DNA of 64,000 nucleotides, from assembly GCA_033439265.1 (NCBI GenBank), contig JAVTVX010000009.1, positions 10,071,109-10,135,108 of the forward strand. Reading direction: 5' to 3'. The notes below the pieces were generated by a model. That model was not told where the DNA came from and ran no database searches. It saw nothing but the letters and a program-made list of their open reading frames with translations. Positions 22,736-34,605 of this stretch are shown in pieces. Made by a program: the position numbers and the translations under genes. Source of the stretch: Dillenia suffruticosa (taxonomy: Eukaryota > Streptophyta > Magnoliopsida > Dilleniales > Dilleniaceae). Position 1 is the stretch's first letter. Each line of letters begins with the position of its first letter.

Positions 22736-23970
22736 AAATAAAGATATTGAAATAAATGTCACTAACTGTATGGAGGAGGGTAGTACACTCCCCAATAATA
22801 CCACGAAGCGAAGAAAAGTGTTCCCCTAAATCAAGACACCCAGCACCTATGAATGTATATATATATATATATATAAAAAATCAACAAGTTTCAAATCTAC
22901 GCAGTTATAGAAAATAGGCTATCACTTATAATACACGTATGCAAATCAAGTAGTACGAATCCTTTAGAACCCTACCCTAATTCCTCATATTTTGTTAATG
23001 CATACAACATGTCTATAAGACTCAAGTGTTGGTACTCAACCAATCCCGCACAGAGCTCACACCAATCAAATCTCTCACTTGCACCCAAGGGCCAGCAAGG
23101 CCACAGCCTAGTGCTCCTCTGTGTAGCGCGCAGCACCGATGTGTAGGGCGTACAGTGCCTATGTGCAATGTCATGTACAGGGCGCACAGCGCTTGCACAC
23201 TAACCATTTCTCCTTATTTCTAAGCTTAACCTTAACATTCATTCAATTAAATCGAATGGGTAAGAAATTTTTTTTCACCTAGGGTTTTCTCGGAGCGCAA
23301 ACTTTCGTCCGAATGTCTCCTCGATCACTCCAAAATCTACAATACTTCCTATCAAGATAAGATTTATTAGTTAAGTCATAAATATTTTGAACAAAATCAA
23401 AACCCTGAGTCAGTTACCTATGCAGAGACTCGCGGGCTATTACAGGCTATCGTGGGCTGCGGGCCACAGTAGGCTTAGCGGCCACAGTGGGCTCGTGGGC
23501 TGTCGCGGGCTCGGGGGCTGGTGGGCTCATAGGCTGGCACGCTCGCGGGCTCTCATGCTGGTACGTGCACTCGTGAGTTGGACTGTAGTTACACGCTTGC
23601 GAGTTGCGCGCGCTAGTGGGCTGGAGCGCGCTCGTGCGTAGGTGCGCTCCCGAGTAGGCGCGCTCACGCTGTGGTAAGCTCACGCGGTCATGCGCTCGCG
23701 TTTGAGCTGTGGCGCGCTTGGGCGGGGAAGCACGCACTGCGGCGCGCTCGCACTCGTGTAGGGAGGAGCTGCAGCAGCTGTGGTGCGCTCGTGGTGGTGG
23801 CATGCGTGGAAGCTCGCGGCGGAGTGCGATCGAGAGGGAGGGAGATCGCGAGAGATAGAGAGAGGATGAGCAGCAGAGAGAGAGAGAAACAGTGAGAGAG
23901 AGAATCCGAGAGGGAAAGATAGAGAGGGAGAGATAAGAAGAAGATGGTGGTGGTGTTGCAGTTGCTCGGG
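22736..23970 (-). repeat. Decayed family B-like LTR, right fragment
   Basis: Continues the LTR fragment of 13088-13420 after the G2 target duplication. It keeps the order of LTR parts on the minus strand: a GA/CT tract (about 23820-23940), a CpG-rich block (about 23410-23800), a donor-like junction near 23415 and a CACCTAGGGTTTTCTCGG segment (about 23276). A TA dinucleotide run lies at 22856-22876. The segment at about 23030-23230, with GCGCACAGCGC-type motifs, is not in the other LTRs. The terminal TGTAA boundary has been lost. Confidence 0.65.
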
Positions 23971-24825
23971 GTTTACTTCGATTCGCAGATTCGGCAAATT
24001 AAAATATACCAAAAATTTAATTTAAATACCCCAAAATCAAAAATCAATTTAAATGAATAAAATTTCTCTCTATATAATTAAATTGAAGAATATCTTATTT
24101 ATATATATATATTTCGAAAATGGTACAATATTACAGATACCGCAGTGTCAGTGTTACATATGAGATGTATGCTTGAGCCCTTCTTACTCCCGTCCGCCCC
24201 TGTGAAGCGTATGCTTGCGCCCGTCCATGAAGTAATTCCAATAACCCATAGTAACACATTGGAAGACACGGTAAGCGACGATAACCGATGAAAGTAGTAA
24301 GACACTTTTTTCTTTTTTTTCTTTTCTTTTTTTATCTTTATTAATATTATATATTTGGGTAAATATTTTGAATTCAATATATAAATTTTTTAAATTAGTA
24401 ATATATTATAATTTAAATTAATATTAATAATCATGATTTGCAAAATGGAAAATATTCATAGAAAATTGGCATTCATGCAAAATGCAAAGAAAAAAAATTG
24501 CAAAAAAACCATTGTTTAGAGAATAAAAAAAATTTGCAAAAAAACCATGTGAAGAAGCAAAAAAAAAATTGCAAAAATCCATGTGGGCCCCGCCCCCGTG
24601 TGGGGGCTATGGCCCTGCGGTTGCAGTAGTGCGCCCTTGCAGTTTCAACCGCGTGAGGTGCATTTATGCAAATGAATGGAAAATGTTCAAGAAAAATACA
24701 AAAAAAAATTATTAGCGTGCAAATTTAATCTTAGGTGTGATAGATGGATTTTGCAATTATCAACCATTGTGCCACAGCTACCCCTACATTGCATTTAATC
24801 ACTATAGAGGCTATATAGCATAAAT
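23971..24825. other. AT-rich intergenic region
   Basis: No gene seen. Contains A-rich blocks alternating with TTGCAAAAA and CCATG (about 24440-24590) and a GC-rich imperfect palindrome around GGGCCCCGCCCCCGTG (about 24586-24620). These look like transposon debris, but I could not place ends. Confidence 0.5.
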
Positions 24826-25030
24826 TTGTCTTACTTACTTACTATCATCACTTACCATTACTTATCATCTACTTACCACAACTATTTACTAAATTACTAC
24901 TATCATCACTTACCATCACTCACCATTACTGACCATCATCAGTTACTATTACTTACCATTACTTACCATCACTTATCATTACTTACCATATACTTACCAC
25001 AACTACTTACTAAATTACCACTATCATAAA
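24826..25030. repeat. Degenerate minisatellite of CTTACCAT-type units
   Basis: About 200 bases of variations on ACTTACCATCACTT and ACTTACCACAACTACTTACT. The longer block CTACTTACCACAACTATTTACTAAATTAC-like recurs about 120 bases apart. No coding potential beyond a low-complexity frame. Confidence 0.75.
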
Positions 25031-25080
25031 TTTATTACAACTTACCACCTAAACTATTTTTAAATATGATAAAAAAATAA

Positions 25081-25538
25081 TAACAATTTTATCTTTTTAT
25101 AAACGTTACAATATATAGATTAGTATAAATAGAATTTATACAAACGATTTGTTCTAAGAGTGAAAATTGAATATAGTTTTAAAAAACGGTAGAATTTGTA
25201 TGTTATCATACATCTAAAATCTATGGACCTATGGAGACGGTATCATTAAATTAAATAGATGATAAAAAAAATTTATTTTGAGACTGTTTTTAAACCGTAC
25301 TAAAAAAACTATTACATTTACTAACTATAATTTTTAATCATTACAATTGAATATTACTTTACAGACATTTGTGATAGCTTTACCGACGGTTGCTAAACTT
25401 TTCTTCACAGATATTTTAGTCAGTTGGAAAAGATCTATATTTTCCGACGGCTTCGTCATAGGCATCTCTATGAACATCGTGACTAAAAGTCACCGATCCG
25501 AAAAGTTACCATCGGCACAATATTTTAATTTTGTAGTG
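25081..25538. mobile_element. CACTA-like terminus, related to the array at 1-1877
   Basis: Ends at TTTTGTAGTG (25529-25538), the reverse complement of a CACTACAAAA terminus. The last 190 bases hold motifs such as CCGACGG and GTCACCGAT, as found under CACTA ends. The reverse complement of 25081-25350 aligns in order with the left-edge repeat unit: GTTAGTAAAT, then ACGGTTT, AAAACAGTCTC, ACCGTCTCCATA and TTTTTAAAACTATATTCAATT. The opposite end of this element is not seen. Alignment was by eye. Confidence 0.55.
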
Positions 25539-26401
25539 TCTTAATATGCAAACGAAAGAAAATTTTTTTGACATGGAGTGAGTGCTATTAAATTCTTCTT
25601 TTATTTCTATTCTCTTTTTACTCCGAATCAAACAAGGATAATCTTTTATTTTACCCCATATTTACTTTCGTCTTTTCCTCCCGCTTTACACTCCAATCAA
25701 AGTTATTATAAGAGTAGAGAAGGAAAATTTTTCATTTTTTGTATGATAAGATCAAAAGTTCACACTATATATAATCTCTAGAAGTTGACATTTTATTTCG
25801 TTTATTAATTCCAGTTAAAAAAATAGAGAATACAATTCATCGATTACCAAATGAGGTGAGCTGATGAAAATTTACAGTGACACGTCATTATCTAAAATTA
25901 TGATGATTAATTGTTTTCGAAAAGCTTATATGAATGAGAGAGAAATTATAGAAAGAAAGAAAATGGAGGCATAGCATGAGGGAGGAAAAAAAATATAGAT
26001 GGAATGGGGACCATGTGGGACTATTACCATATAATTTCTCCCCTCTCATTATTTTTTGGATCGTCGCATTGAGAATTTTTTGAAAAGTCTTAATTACTTA
26101 TGTACAAAATATAAATTATTACACCAAAAATTTTGGGCCCCCCCAAACCAACAAGGGTGACCTGGTGATGTTGCTTTAGAAGCATATTAAATATCACTGA
26201 AAAGTTTGGGCGTAAAGGGTCTGCACACGTGCATGTCTTCTTCACTTATAGGGTATCCGTGTTCTCAACACTGAATGCTTCTATTTGTTTTGAATTTTTA
26301 AGCTTTCTCTTCCACCTTCTACTGCTATTCTGGGCAAATTGACACCCCCTTTCTTGCGCTCTCTTGACAATCAACTCTCTCTCTCTCTCATTGCAGTGCC
26401 A
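25539..26401 (+). promoter_or_regulatory. Upstream region and 5' leader of the GT14 gene
   Basis: 863 AT-rich bases with no coding signal between the CACTA terminus and the start codon. CTCTCTCTCTCTCTCATTGCAG (split here only by length; 26375-26396) looks like a pyrimidine tract plus 3' splice site five bases before the ATG, so the leader may contain an intron whose acceptor is 26396. I cannot identify a TATA box with confidence. Confidence 0.4.
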
Positions 26402-28349
26402 ATGGGAAAGGAGCAGCTTAAACCTCCATATTTTGCCAGGCTCTTGAATGGTCATATCTTCAACCATCATTTTCATTCCCTCTTGTTTCTCGTTGGTTTG
26501 TCCCTTGCAATCACAGCCAGTTTATTATACCTCAATAGTTTCTCATTCAATTCCCAAGCAACAATACTTTCTCCTTTACTATCTCCATTGAGAGGTATAA
26601 AGAGCTCAAATTTAATGCCCAATATGGACGATGATGAATTGTTACGGAGGGCGTCAATAGTTCCTAGAGTTCTAAAATGCCCTTACAAGCGCTTGCCTAA
26701 ATTAGCTTTCATGTTCCTAACAAGAGGGCCTTTACCTTTAGGTCCTTTGTGGGAGAAATTCTTTAAAGGAAATGAAGGGCTTTACTCTATTTATGTCCAC
26801 ACTCATCCCTCGTTCAATATGTCAGTCCCTGAGGACTCTGTCTTCTATATGAGAAGAACTCGGAGCAAGGTTAGTTTGTTACATCTTTTTGATTTCTACC
26901 TTAGACATATATATTTATAGCCCTTCCATTTTTACAATAAATTTTACCTTAGACATATATATTTATAGCCTTTCCATTTTCAAGATAAATTTTCTTTTTA
27001 TTTTTTGGGATAAACTTCTGGTATCCGATAATTATATTAAAACTGACTAAATCTAGTTCGAGTTAGATTGAACCCTTAAAGAGCAAAGCTCTCCGAGTAT
27101 CTAGTTTCTCTTTATGTAAGATTCAAATCTAAATTTTCTTTGAATTGACAACAAAAATTAGAGTAAGACTTTTGACAAAAATTTATTTATGGGTTTATAA
27201 ATAGAATAAAAATTACTTACTTTTGTGTTGGGTTAGAATCTTAAGTAAATCGATCTTGATAAATGTAACAAAGATATATTGCTCACCTTGGCAGAGTATA
27301 TTGCGTAGGATTTCATCTAATAATTTGTAAAATTTTTAGGTGTTGATCATTTAATGCAATGAGTAAAGCTTCTTTGAATTGATAATAAAAATTGGGGTTA
27401 GATTTTCATCCAAAATATATTTTTAGGTTTATAAATAGAATAAAAGTCATTTATTTTTGTGTAGGTTTAAAATTTTGAATAAAACAATCTTAATAAATGT
27501 AACTAATATATTGTTCACCAATAGAATATATTGCGTTGGATTTCATCTGATAATTTATTAAATTTTTAGGTGTTAATAATTTATAAAGTTCTTTGAATTG
27601 ATAACAAAAATTGGGGTTAGATTTTCGTCCAAAATATATTTTTCGGTTTATAAATAGAATAAAAATATGCTCTATTTATATAGAGGCAGTTTTTGTCCCC
27701 ATTGCAGATTGTTGATTGGGGACAACCAAACATGGGTGATGCTGAGAGACGTCTATTAGCTAATGCGCTCCTAGACTTCTGTAATGAAAGATTCGTGTTA
27801 CTTTCCGAGACTTGCATTCCACTATTCAATTTCACAACAGTCTACAATTACCTCATAAATTCCAAGGAGAGCTTCATTGAAACATTTGATGAACGATCAG
27901 CAGTTGGTCGTGGCCGATACAATAAGAAAATGTTGCCTGCAATATCGCTCTCAGATTGGCGTAAAGGGTCCCAATGGATCGAAGTCAATCGCAAGCATGC
28001 TATGGAGATTATATCAGACATCAAGTACTATGAATTATTTCAGAGGCATTGCATTCAAAATAGCTGCGTGGATGAGCACTACATTCCTACACTTGCAAAC
28101 ATGCTGTTCGCAGCACAGAATTCAAACAGGACTCTTACCTGGGCAGATTGGACAAGACGCGGTAAACGCAGGCCTGCAGAATTCAGAGGAGAATCTATTT
28201 CGATTGAGTTTATAAATCGTATACGTTATTGGAAAAATTGTACATACAATGGTGAAAATACCACCATTTGTTTCTTGTTTGCCAGGAAATTTATGCCAGA
28301 AGCCTTGCAGCCATTGTTACAGCTTAGGCCTCCATTGTTCGGATTGTAA
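26402..28349 (+). CDS. GT14-family (core-2/I-branching, DUF266) glycosyltransferase, two exons
   Basis: Exon 1 is 26402-26869 and exon 2 is 27708-28349, giving 369 residues. The donor AGCAAG|GTTAGT and acceptor CCCATTGCAG|ATT leave a phase-0 intron. The first ATG is at 26402; the open frame upstream starts only with TTG. Residues 24-44 form one hydrophobic segment near the N-terminus, as in a type II Golgi membrane enzyme. Family signatures follow: [22 protein letters not shown] (about 100-121, shown in part), YSIYVHTHP (128-136), IVDWG then [60 protein letters not shown] and the C-terminal CFLFARKF. Plant members (rice BC10 is one) act in the Golgi and affect cell-wall and glycoprotein composition; donor and acceptor are not established for most. 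Length and motif order look complete. It is the only intact host gene here. Confidence 0.93.
26898..26993. repeat. 48-bp tandem duplication at the start of the GT14 intron
   Basis: ACCTTAGACATATATATTTA begins at 26898 and again at 26946, with a few differences between copies. Confidence 0.85.
27137..27665. repeat. About 2.3 tandem copies of a 219-234 bp unit inside the GT14 intron
   Basis: TCTTTGAATTGA starts at 27137, 27371 and 27590. Each copy continues with ACAAAAATT, GTTTATAAATAGAATAAAA and, in the first two, ATTGCG and GATTTCATCT. The third copy is cut short by the end of the intron. This makes up most of the 838-bp intron. Confidence 0.85.
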
Positions 28350-28372
28350 ACTTAAAGCTTACAGATATGCAG

Positions 28373-28378
28373 AATAAA
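28373..28378 (+). terminator. Candidate poly(A) signal of the GT14 gene
   Basis: AATAAA lies 24 bases after the stop codon, in an otherwise plain 3' flank. Confidence 0.45.
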
Positions 28379-28439
28379 ATCTATTTCATGTGGTGGTTAA
28401 ATTCCTGACGATTTGAACCTATTACTATTTTCCATTTTT

Positions 28440-29270
28440 TTGAGTTACGGTTTTCATTGGTTTTGTAAAGAAGATAAACGAGTAAATAATCTGCACACAC
28501 ACGATTACCGAAAAGAAGCACCTTTTGTGACGCCACTTTGGAATGCCAATTTGCAAAGCATTTAGTGATGCATAGTGAGGAATTAGTTGATGACACCAAA
28601 TTAGTGTTACGAAAAGAGTTGCACATAATAATGGGGAACATTGCAACACCAATGGTATCGCAAAAGTCGACGCTAATTCTCATGCAAATTGGCATGGAAA
28701 CTTAGAGATGAAGACGAAGTTGCAAAATCTGTTTGACTTCAGAAGAAACATTTGCAATGTAATTTTTGCATATAACAGACGACGTGCAAAGCTTTTGATT
28801 TGCCGGCCGTCAACACCTTAGTCTGGCATTGCAAGTACTCAATTCCACAGAATGATTGGATATTGCATACTTTTTGCAACAGCAATGCTGTCGCAAAAAT
28901 CATCAAAAATAAAATGCGACACCTACTTTCTACACAACACGAGTAGAAAGAAATTTGGAACAACACATAAGGTGTCACAAGTACCTGTTTTCTGAGATTA
29001 ACAATACAGTGCATGGCATTTTTGCATAATTGCTGTCGCAAAAATCCATGGAATGTTTTGCGTTGCCATATGTCATTGCAAAATCCAGTTCTCCTATTTT
29101 GACAAGTTGTGTTGTAAACTTTGTGATAGTAGTGCCTATCGTATGTTCCATCACAGGGATTTTTATGACGTGCATATGGCATAGCTTATTCGCTGAGACT
29201 GTTCGGATGTTAGATGTTCTCTGTGAAGCCAGCTGACGTTGCACTTGTTGGTACAGAATAGCGACACTAC
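28440..29270. other. Probable DNA-transposon debris with TCGCAAAA motifs
   Basis: No gene. The words TCGCAAAA, TTGCAA and GCAACA recur in both orientations (for example near 28660, 28895 and 29035). Clustered short motifs of this kind are typical of subterminal regions of DNA transposons. No terminal repeat pair could be set. Confidence 0.4.
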
Positions 29271-30055
29271 TTTCACTACAAAAAAACACGGTCTTAGCGA
29301 TAAATTTAGCAACGAAAATTTTAGAAAAATTCCTCATAAATTTTTCCCGTGACGGAATCAGTGACGAAAAATTTTTCATGACTAATAACGTATCGCAAAA
29401 ATTTAGCGATAAAAATTAAAAATTCGTCACCAAACTAGTGACAAAATTATTTTCATCACTAAATTGCGTGGCTAAATTTTGTCATGGGCCATCACTTCCA
29501 TTGCTATAATTAGCGATAAAAAATACGATTCGTCATTAAATTTAGCGACAGATCATCATTTTCGACACTAATATTAGCGATCGATATGGGTTTCTGTCAC
29601 TTAGCCAACCCAATATCTAGCCACGGGGCACAATTATCCGTGGCTAAATTAGTAACGAATTTTGTGTGACGAATTTGGTGACGATTCCGGAAATTTTAGC
29701 TACAAATAGTGTTATTTGGTGACAAATTTATCAACGGATTAAACGACGGATCTGTAAATTTAGGAAAAAAAATTTGACAGTTTTCATGCTTTTCCCTATT
29801 AAAAAAAATACCCTGTCTAACCAACATAAATCTAATAATAATCAATATCATTTCAAATATCCAATCCAATCCAACCAATAACGTATTAGTATCCATACAA
29901 TCCAATATCATTTCAAATCCAACAAATAAATCATCGTATTCAAATCGAACAAAAAACCTATCAATATCCATCAATATCTTTTCGAATATATTAATAAACT
30001 ATCGATATCCATCCAACAAATTTAAAAATTTTTCATTCCAACCAATCGAATAATC

Positions 30056-30601
30056 TGTTGGTTATATGTGCCCACGTGGACACTTAAATTTGAATTGGAG
30101 TAGTTATTACACAATAACTCCCAACAACTCCCTTGTATGTCCCGGTTTCCATGGATTCTCTCTCCCTCTCTCTCTCTCGTGGGTGAGTGGCAAAAATGGG
30201 ATGTAACTTTTCATTGCACCCTCTGATGCCTTCATGGTGTCAAGCCGAGGAAAGTTTCAATATTCAGAGAAAAACGAAGGCAATTTGTTACTATGCTTGA
30301 AGAACATATTTCCAATTGCCTAGGGAGAATTGAAAGCAAGATACATATTCTCCGAAATGAGATTCCGATTGAGGAATTGAGAAACCTGTCATTTGGAGAT
30401 CATTGGACTTAGGTTGAGGTGCCGTACAATAATGGTGATGATTCGTTTTGTGGTCATCATCCCGACCGAGCGATCCGTACGAGAGATTACGTGATTTCGG
30501 TTGATTTTTTGACGCCCTACATATCGAGATATTTATCCAAAAATTTCGAAACTTTTATTTAATATACTTCTGCATACGCATGTAGTATAATAGATCCTTT
30601 A
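30056..30601 (+). repeat. Copia 5' LTR
   Basis: Begins TGTTGGTTATATGTGCCC and ends TCCTTTA, where the 3' copy ends in CATTCA; the terminal CA is lost here. A CT tract lies at about 30157-30178. TATAA occurs near the 3' end, but I cannot place the promoter. Confidence 0.93.
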
Positions 30602-30602
30602 T

Positions 30603-30615
30603 TGGTATTAGAGCC
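30603..30615 (+). promoter_or_regulatory. Copia primer binding site
   Basis: TGGTATTAGAGCC, one base after the LTR, complementary to initiator tRNA-Met with one change. Confidence 0.9.
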
Positions 30616-31690
30616 AAGTTGGATTTAGTTTTTAAAAAAAATTTTCGAAATTTTTTGGGTATAAAATGTGTAGGGTACAAATTTAGGATCCGGATCACGG
30701 ATAAGTTTCATGAATCCGAGAGTACCACGTGAATGCCCATGGCCCAAGGATGATGAACATAATTTTTGTTGAATTTTTTGAATATGTTTTGACCATGAAA
30801 TTTGAATCCAAAATTTCAGACCCTAATAGTGCCCGAAACATAAAACCTTAGATCTACCACTATAGAAGGTGAATTGATCTATGAAATTGGTATATATGTG
30901 TTTCTCGTGCCTAGATCTACATTTTATTTTATAAATTGTGAATTTTTGGATGCCGAAAAATGGAGTTTCGAAAATGGCCGTGAATGACCGAAACTTTAGA
31001 TATTGATTTGCCATATTAGGGCTTAAATCTTCCCATAAATTATGTTTAGAATAATTTTGGAAGTTATATTACTGTTTCCATGTAAAATCGGCGCTCAAAA
31101 TTGGCCTGAACTGGTTTTTCCGACACCAGGTCACGACGACCAGCTTGTAGACCCGTTGGGCGAAGAAAACCCGATCCAACAGGCGAGCGCGTGAATAGTT
31201 TGTGGGGGCATACCGGGTCGGGTTCGACCCACTCCATATCTGTTAAGAAAAAAAAAACACTTAATGTGTGACCGCCCGCCTTCAAACCCCAAATTCGAGA
31301 GTGGTGACAAGCGCCCCACGCCACCAGGCTATAGCACGGTGCTGTGGTACAAACTGACGTTCCACTCTAATGAATATATATAAAAAAAGGGGGGTGCCTT
31401 GATTCGAACTAAGGATTTGAATATCCCTTCTTCAAGCACCCTACCACCAAGCCATAGCATATGGTTGTTGCAAGAACTCATCTTATGCTATATATATTTC
31501 TCTTAACTGAGTCAGCATGCTGCCCCACGCGTGTGGGTGCATGCCAAACGTGCTTCACATCCAGTGCATGCAGCATACTGATGCAGGCGCATCTGTACAC
31601 GTGCAGGTGCTTCCGGTAGTGCGTGGTGACGCATGGCGGTACCGTTGGCTAATTCGACTGTTCTAAATTGGATTTTTCCAATTTTCTGAG
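30616..31690 (+). other. Copia untranslated leader
   Basis: About 1.1 kb with no coding signal between the primer site and the insertion point of solo LTR D; another 200 bases of leader follow at 47574-47775. It contains two tRNA-like units on the minus strand (31270-31463). Confidence 0.7.
31270..31463 (-). repeat. Two related tRNA-like units in the copia leader
   Basis: On the minus strand, 31463-31389 reads GCTATGGCTTGGTGGTAGG, similar to a tRNA D-arm and A box, and later TTAGTTCGAATCAAGG, similar to a T-arm and B box, ending in a C6T6 run. A second unit at 31337-31270 has GCTATAGCCTGGTGGCG and TCTCGAATTTGGGG in the same order. Stem pairing is imperfect, so these are not tRNA genes. They could be SINE debris or a leader structure. 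Confidence 0.35.
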
Positions 31691-31847
31691 GGTTCTGTCA
31701 CGCCCCGAACCGGGATCATGAACAGCCGTCCGTTATCTCTGGATGTCGACTGTATTTTTGTAATACCCAAACAAAAAAAAAATAATAAAAATAAATAAAT
31801 AAATTAATAAAAAATTTTAAATTAGGGCTTAAAGCCCTAATTTTCTC

Positions 31848-31883
<36 letters not shown>

Positions 31884-32147
31884 TTCCTCTCCCCGACTCC
31901 TCATCTCCCCCGCCGCTCTCTCTCTCCATCCGTTCCTCTTCCGCGGCCGTGCTTTCCTCTACCACCACCATCGCCGCCGTGTCTCTCTCTCTTCGTCCTT
32001 CTCTCATTTTCCCTTTCTCTCTACCCTTCCCTCTCAGTTTCCCTCCCTCTCTCCGCTGTTCCTCTATCTCTCGCGATCGCCACTCTCCACCGCGATCCGT
32101 GCAGCCACCACCCGGTCCCTCCGCCACGAAGATCGCCGTGTGCCACC

Positions 32148-34451
32148 TGTCACGCCCCAAACTGGGATCGTGAACAGCCGTCCGTTGTCCCTGGATGCCG
32201 GCTGTATTTTTACAGAAAATCGGACAGAACCTCCCCATAAATCAGAGGTTTCCCGTGTACAATTAAATCTGTATTATCAAAATCAACCTGTACTGTAAAC
32301 CAATGGCCATCCCGGCCTCTTCAAAATTAACAAACACCACTGCCAGCATCCAAAACAACGCAAAGCTACAAGTTTCTAGCAGTCCTAGCTATAGACTACT
32401 ACTGTCATGCCCAACTAGAGCATGAACAGCAGCCACACAGAGCGGATCTAACTTTTATCTTATATACAAAAATTTTCCCAAATAACATTTAAATATGTAC
32501 AATCGCCTCAATGCAAATGAAAATGAGAGTTAAATTATACAGTCATCCCAAAATAAGTACACGGCCAACTACGCACCTCAATGTCAATACCTCGCAGGGT
32601 CGAAACTAAATTAAAAGTAAATCTCACTGTCAGAAATACCAACTCCGCTCTAGAGCCTGTAACGTCGCTCTATTACAATAAACCTGTCTGAGGAGGGAAA
32701 AGAGAGGGATGAGTATCATGAGAAGATACTCAGTAAGTGAGGGAGATAATATCAAGTATAAATAACATGGGTGAACAATTGGAGTGTCAAATAATATCAT
32801 TTGAAACAAAAATTTACATTTCGCTACAAAACATAACATATTTACCAATTTGAAATCATTTAATCAATCACACGATAACAAGCATATATGCATCCATTTA
32901 AAATCAAGTAATATCAGAGCAAACCAAAAATGGTCCTGGCAAAGGTCAACCGTGACCAACGATAGGCGCATCGGGGGTTTTATTATGCATATACTTTAAA
33001 GCGCTCTCTACCCCGACGTTGGCCATAAGTTCGCTGGGGCCAACTCATCAACGTATCTAGGACCCCGCCCGGTGCTAGACGGTGGCGTCACACACGTCCT
33101 CCCCCTATGTGGGTTCAACCGGCCGCACCTATAGCCTTTAGAATAAATGACGTTTACGGATACCTCCTGCAGAAGCGTATCCGGACAACCCGTGCCTCTA
33201 CAAACGCCCTTCGTAGCTACGGAATCATCATAGTATCACAAAGGGTACAACGTCCCAGGGCACAACGTCCCACAAGTATCATCACATCATCGCATAACTA
33301 GTGGGCATCCAACCTACGTAGTTCATCAAAAATATTTTAAATTTGCATGCCAATACGTCTCATCAATTCATTTCAAAACAGTACATCAATGCAACGGTAT
33401 AAAATGAAATTTATACATTTTCAAATAATGGCACAATTATTATTTCATTTCAAACCATGGATGCATAGTCATTGTAAATATAATTTGAGACACTGCAATA
33501 ATCACAAAACAGATTTTAAATTTAACATCATATGTTAAACGAATGCATATCAAAACATGTTTTATCGAAAACACGACAGAAAACACGTTTTACTATTTTA
33601 TACAAGAGATTAGAGTCTCACTCACCTATCTAGGGAGGGTGGTCACTCCCTACTTTTCAACGTCTCTCCAAAAGACAAACCTAATTAAATCATCAAATTT
33701 TATATCAAATAAAACCCTAATAAGGAAAAATTTATTCACACTGTGAAGTGAGTGCGTTTCTCTCACCTAGAGTTCCACGGGTTTCAGACCTAGCTGTCGT
33801 TCGCCCGTCGGGTTGCTCTAAAACCTGTAATATTTCCAAATTTTAATTATATTAAAAACAACAAAATTTCTAACACCAAACCCTAGAAGTTCAACCAAAT
33901 ATAGTCGTTACCTACAGTACAGAAGATGCAGGTGAGCTCTCGAAGGGGAAAGCCGGTAGCGGGCTCGCGGGCCGTCACGGGCTTGTGGGCTCGCGGGCCG
34001 GTGGGCTGGCGGGCTAGCGGGCTTGCCCGCTAGTGTCTCGCGGGCTCTCAGCCCGGTTGCTAGCCGCAGCGGGCTTCGCAGGTTGCAATGGGCCGCGGCT
34101 GGATGGGCCTTGGGTCGCTGGTGGGCTGGCCCGCTCACGGGCTAGGGCTCGCGCTGGGTTGCGAGCTGAGTCGCGCGCTGGCTCGCGCTGGGTCGCGAGT
34201 TGGGTCGTGTGCTGGCTCGCGCGTTGGCTCGCACTGGCCCGAGAGCTAAGTCGCGCACTGGGCCACGCGCTGGCTCGTGCTGGGTCGTGCGCTGGCTTGG
34301 GTGCTGGCACGCGGGAGATCGCGCGCAAGGCTCACGATGGCTCGAGGCGGCAGCGCTCATGGGTGGGCGGATCTGTGCAGTGGCGTGCTCGCGGGAGGGA
34401 GGTGGAGCAGCCGCGGTGGGTGGTGGAAGGGAGAGGAGAAAGAGAGAAAAA

Positions 34452-34505
<54 letters not shown>

Positions 34506-34567
34506 TTGGGAGAGAGGGAAAAAGAGAGATTGGGGCTTTTTAGCCCCAATCCCGAGATTTTTTTTTA

Positions 34568-34605
<38 letters not shown>

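Noticed and set aside
24826-25030. CRISPR-like regular repeat
   Set aside because: The units are degenerate and contiguous with no unique spacers, and the genome is a plant.
26339-26401. Upstream extension of the GT14 frame
   Set aside because: The codon at 26339 is TTG and there is no ATG before 26402; the stretch also contains a likely 3' splice site.
28960-29270. Second CACTA end at CACTACTTT (29265)
   Set aside because: Only 6 bases match, and the following CACTACAAAA at 29274 with subterminal motifs explains the site better.
31388-31463. tRNA gene on the minus strand
   Set aside because: A- and B-box-like segments are present, but no complete cloverleaf; acceptor and anticodon stems do not pair.
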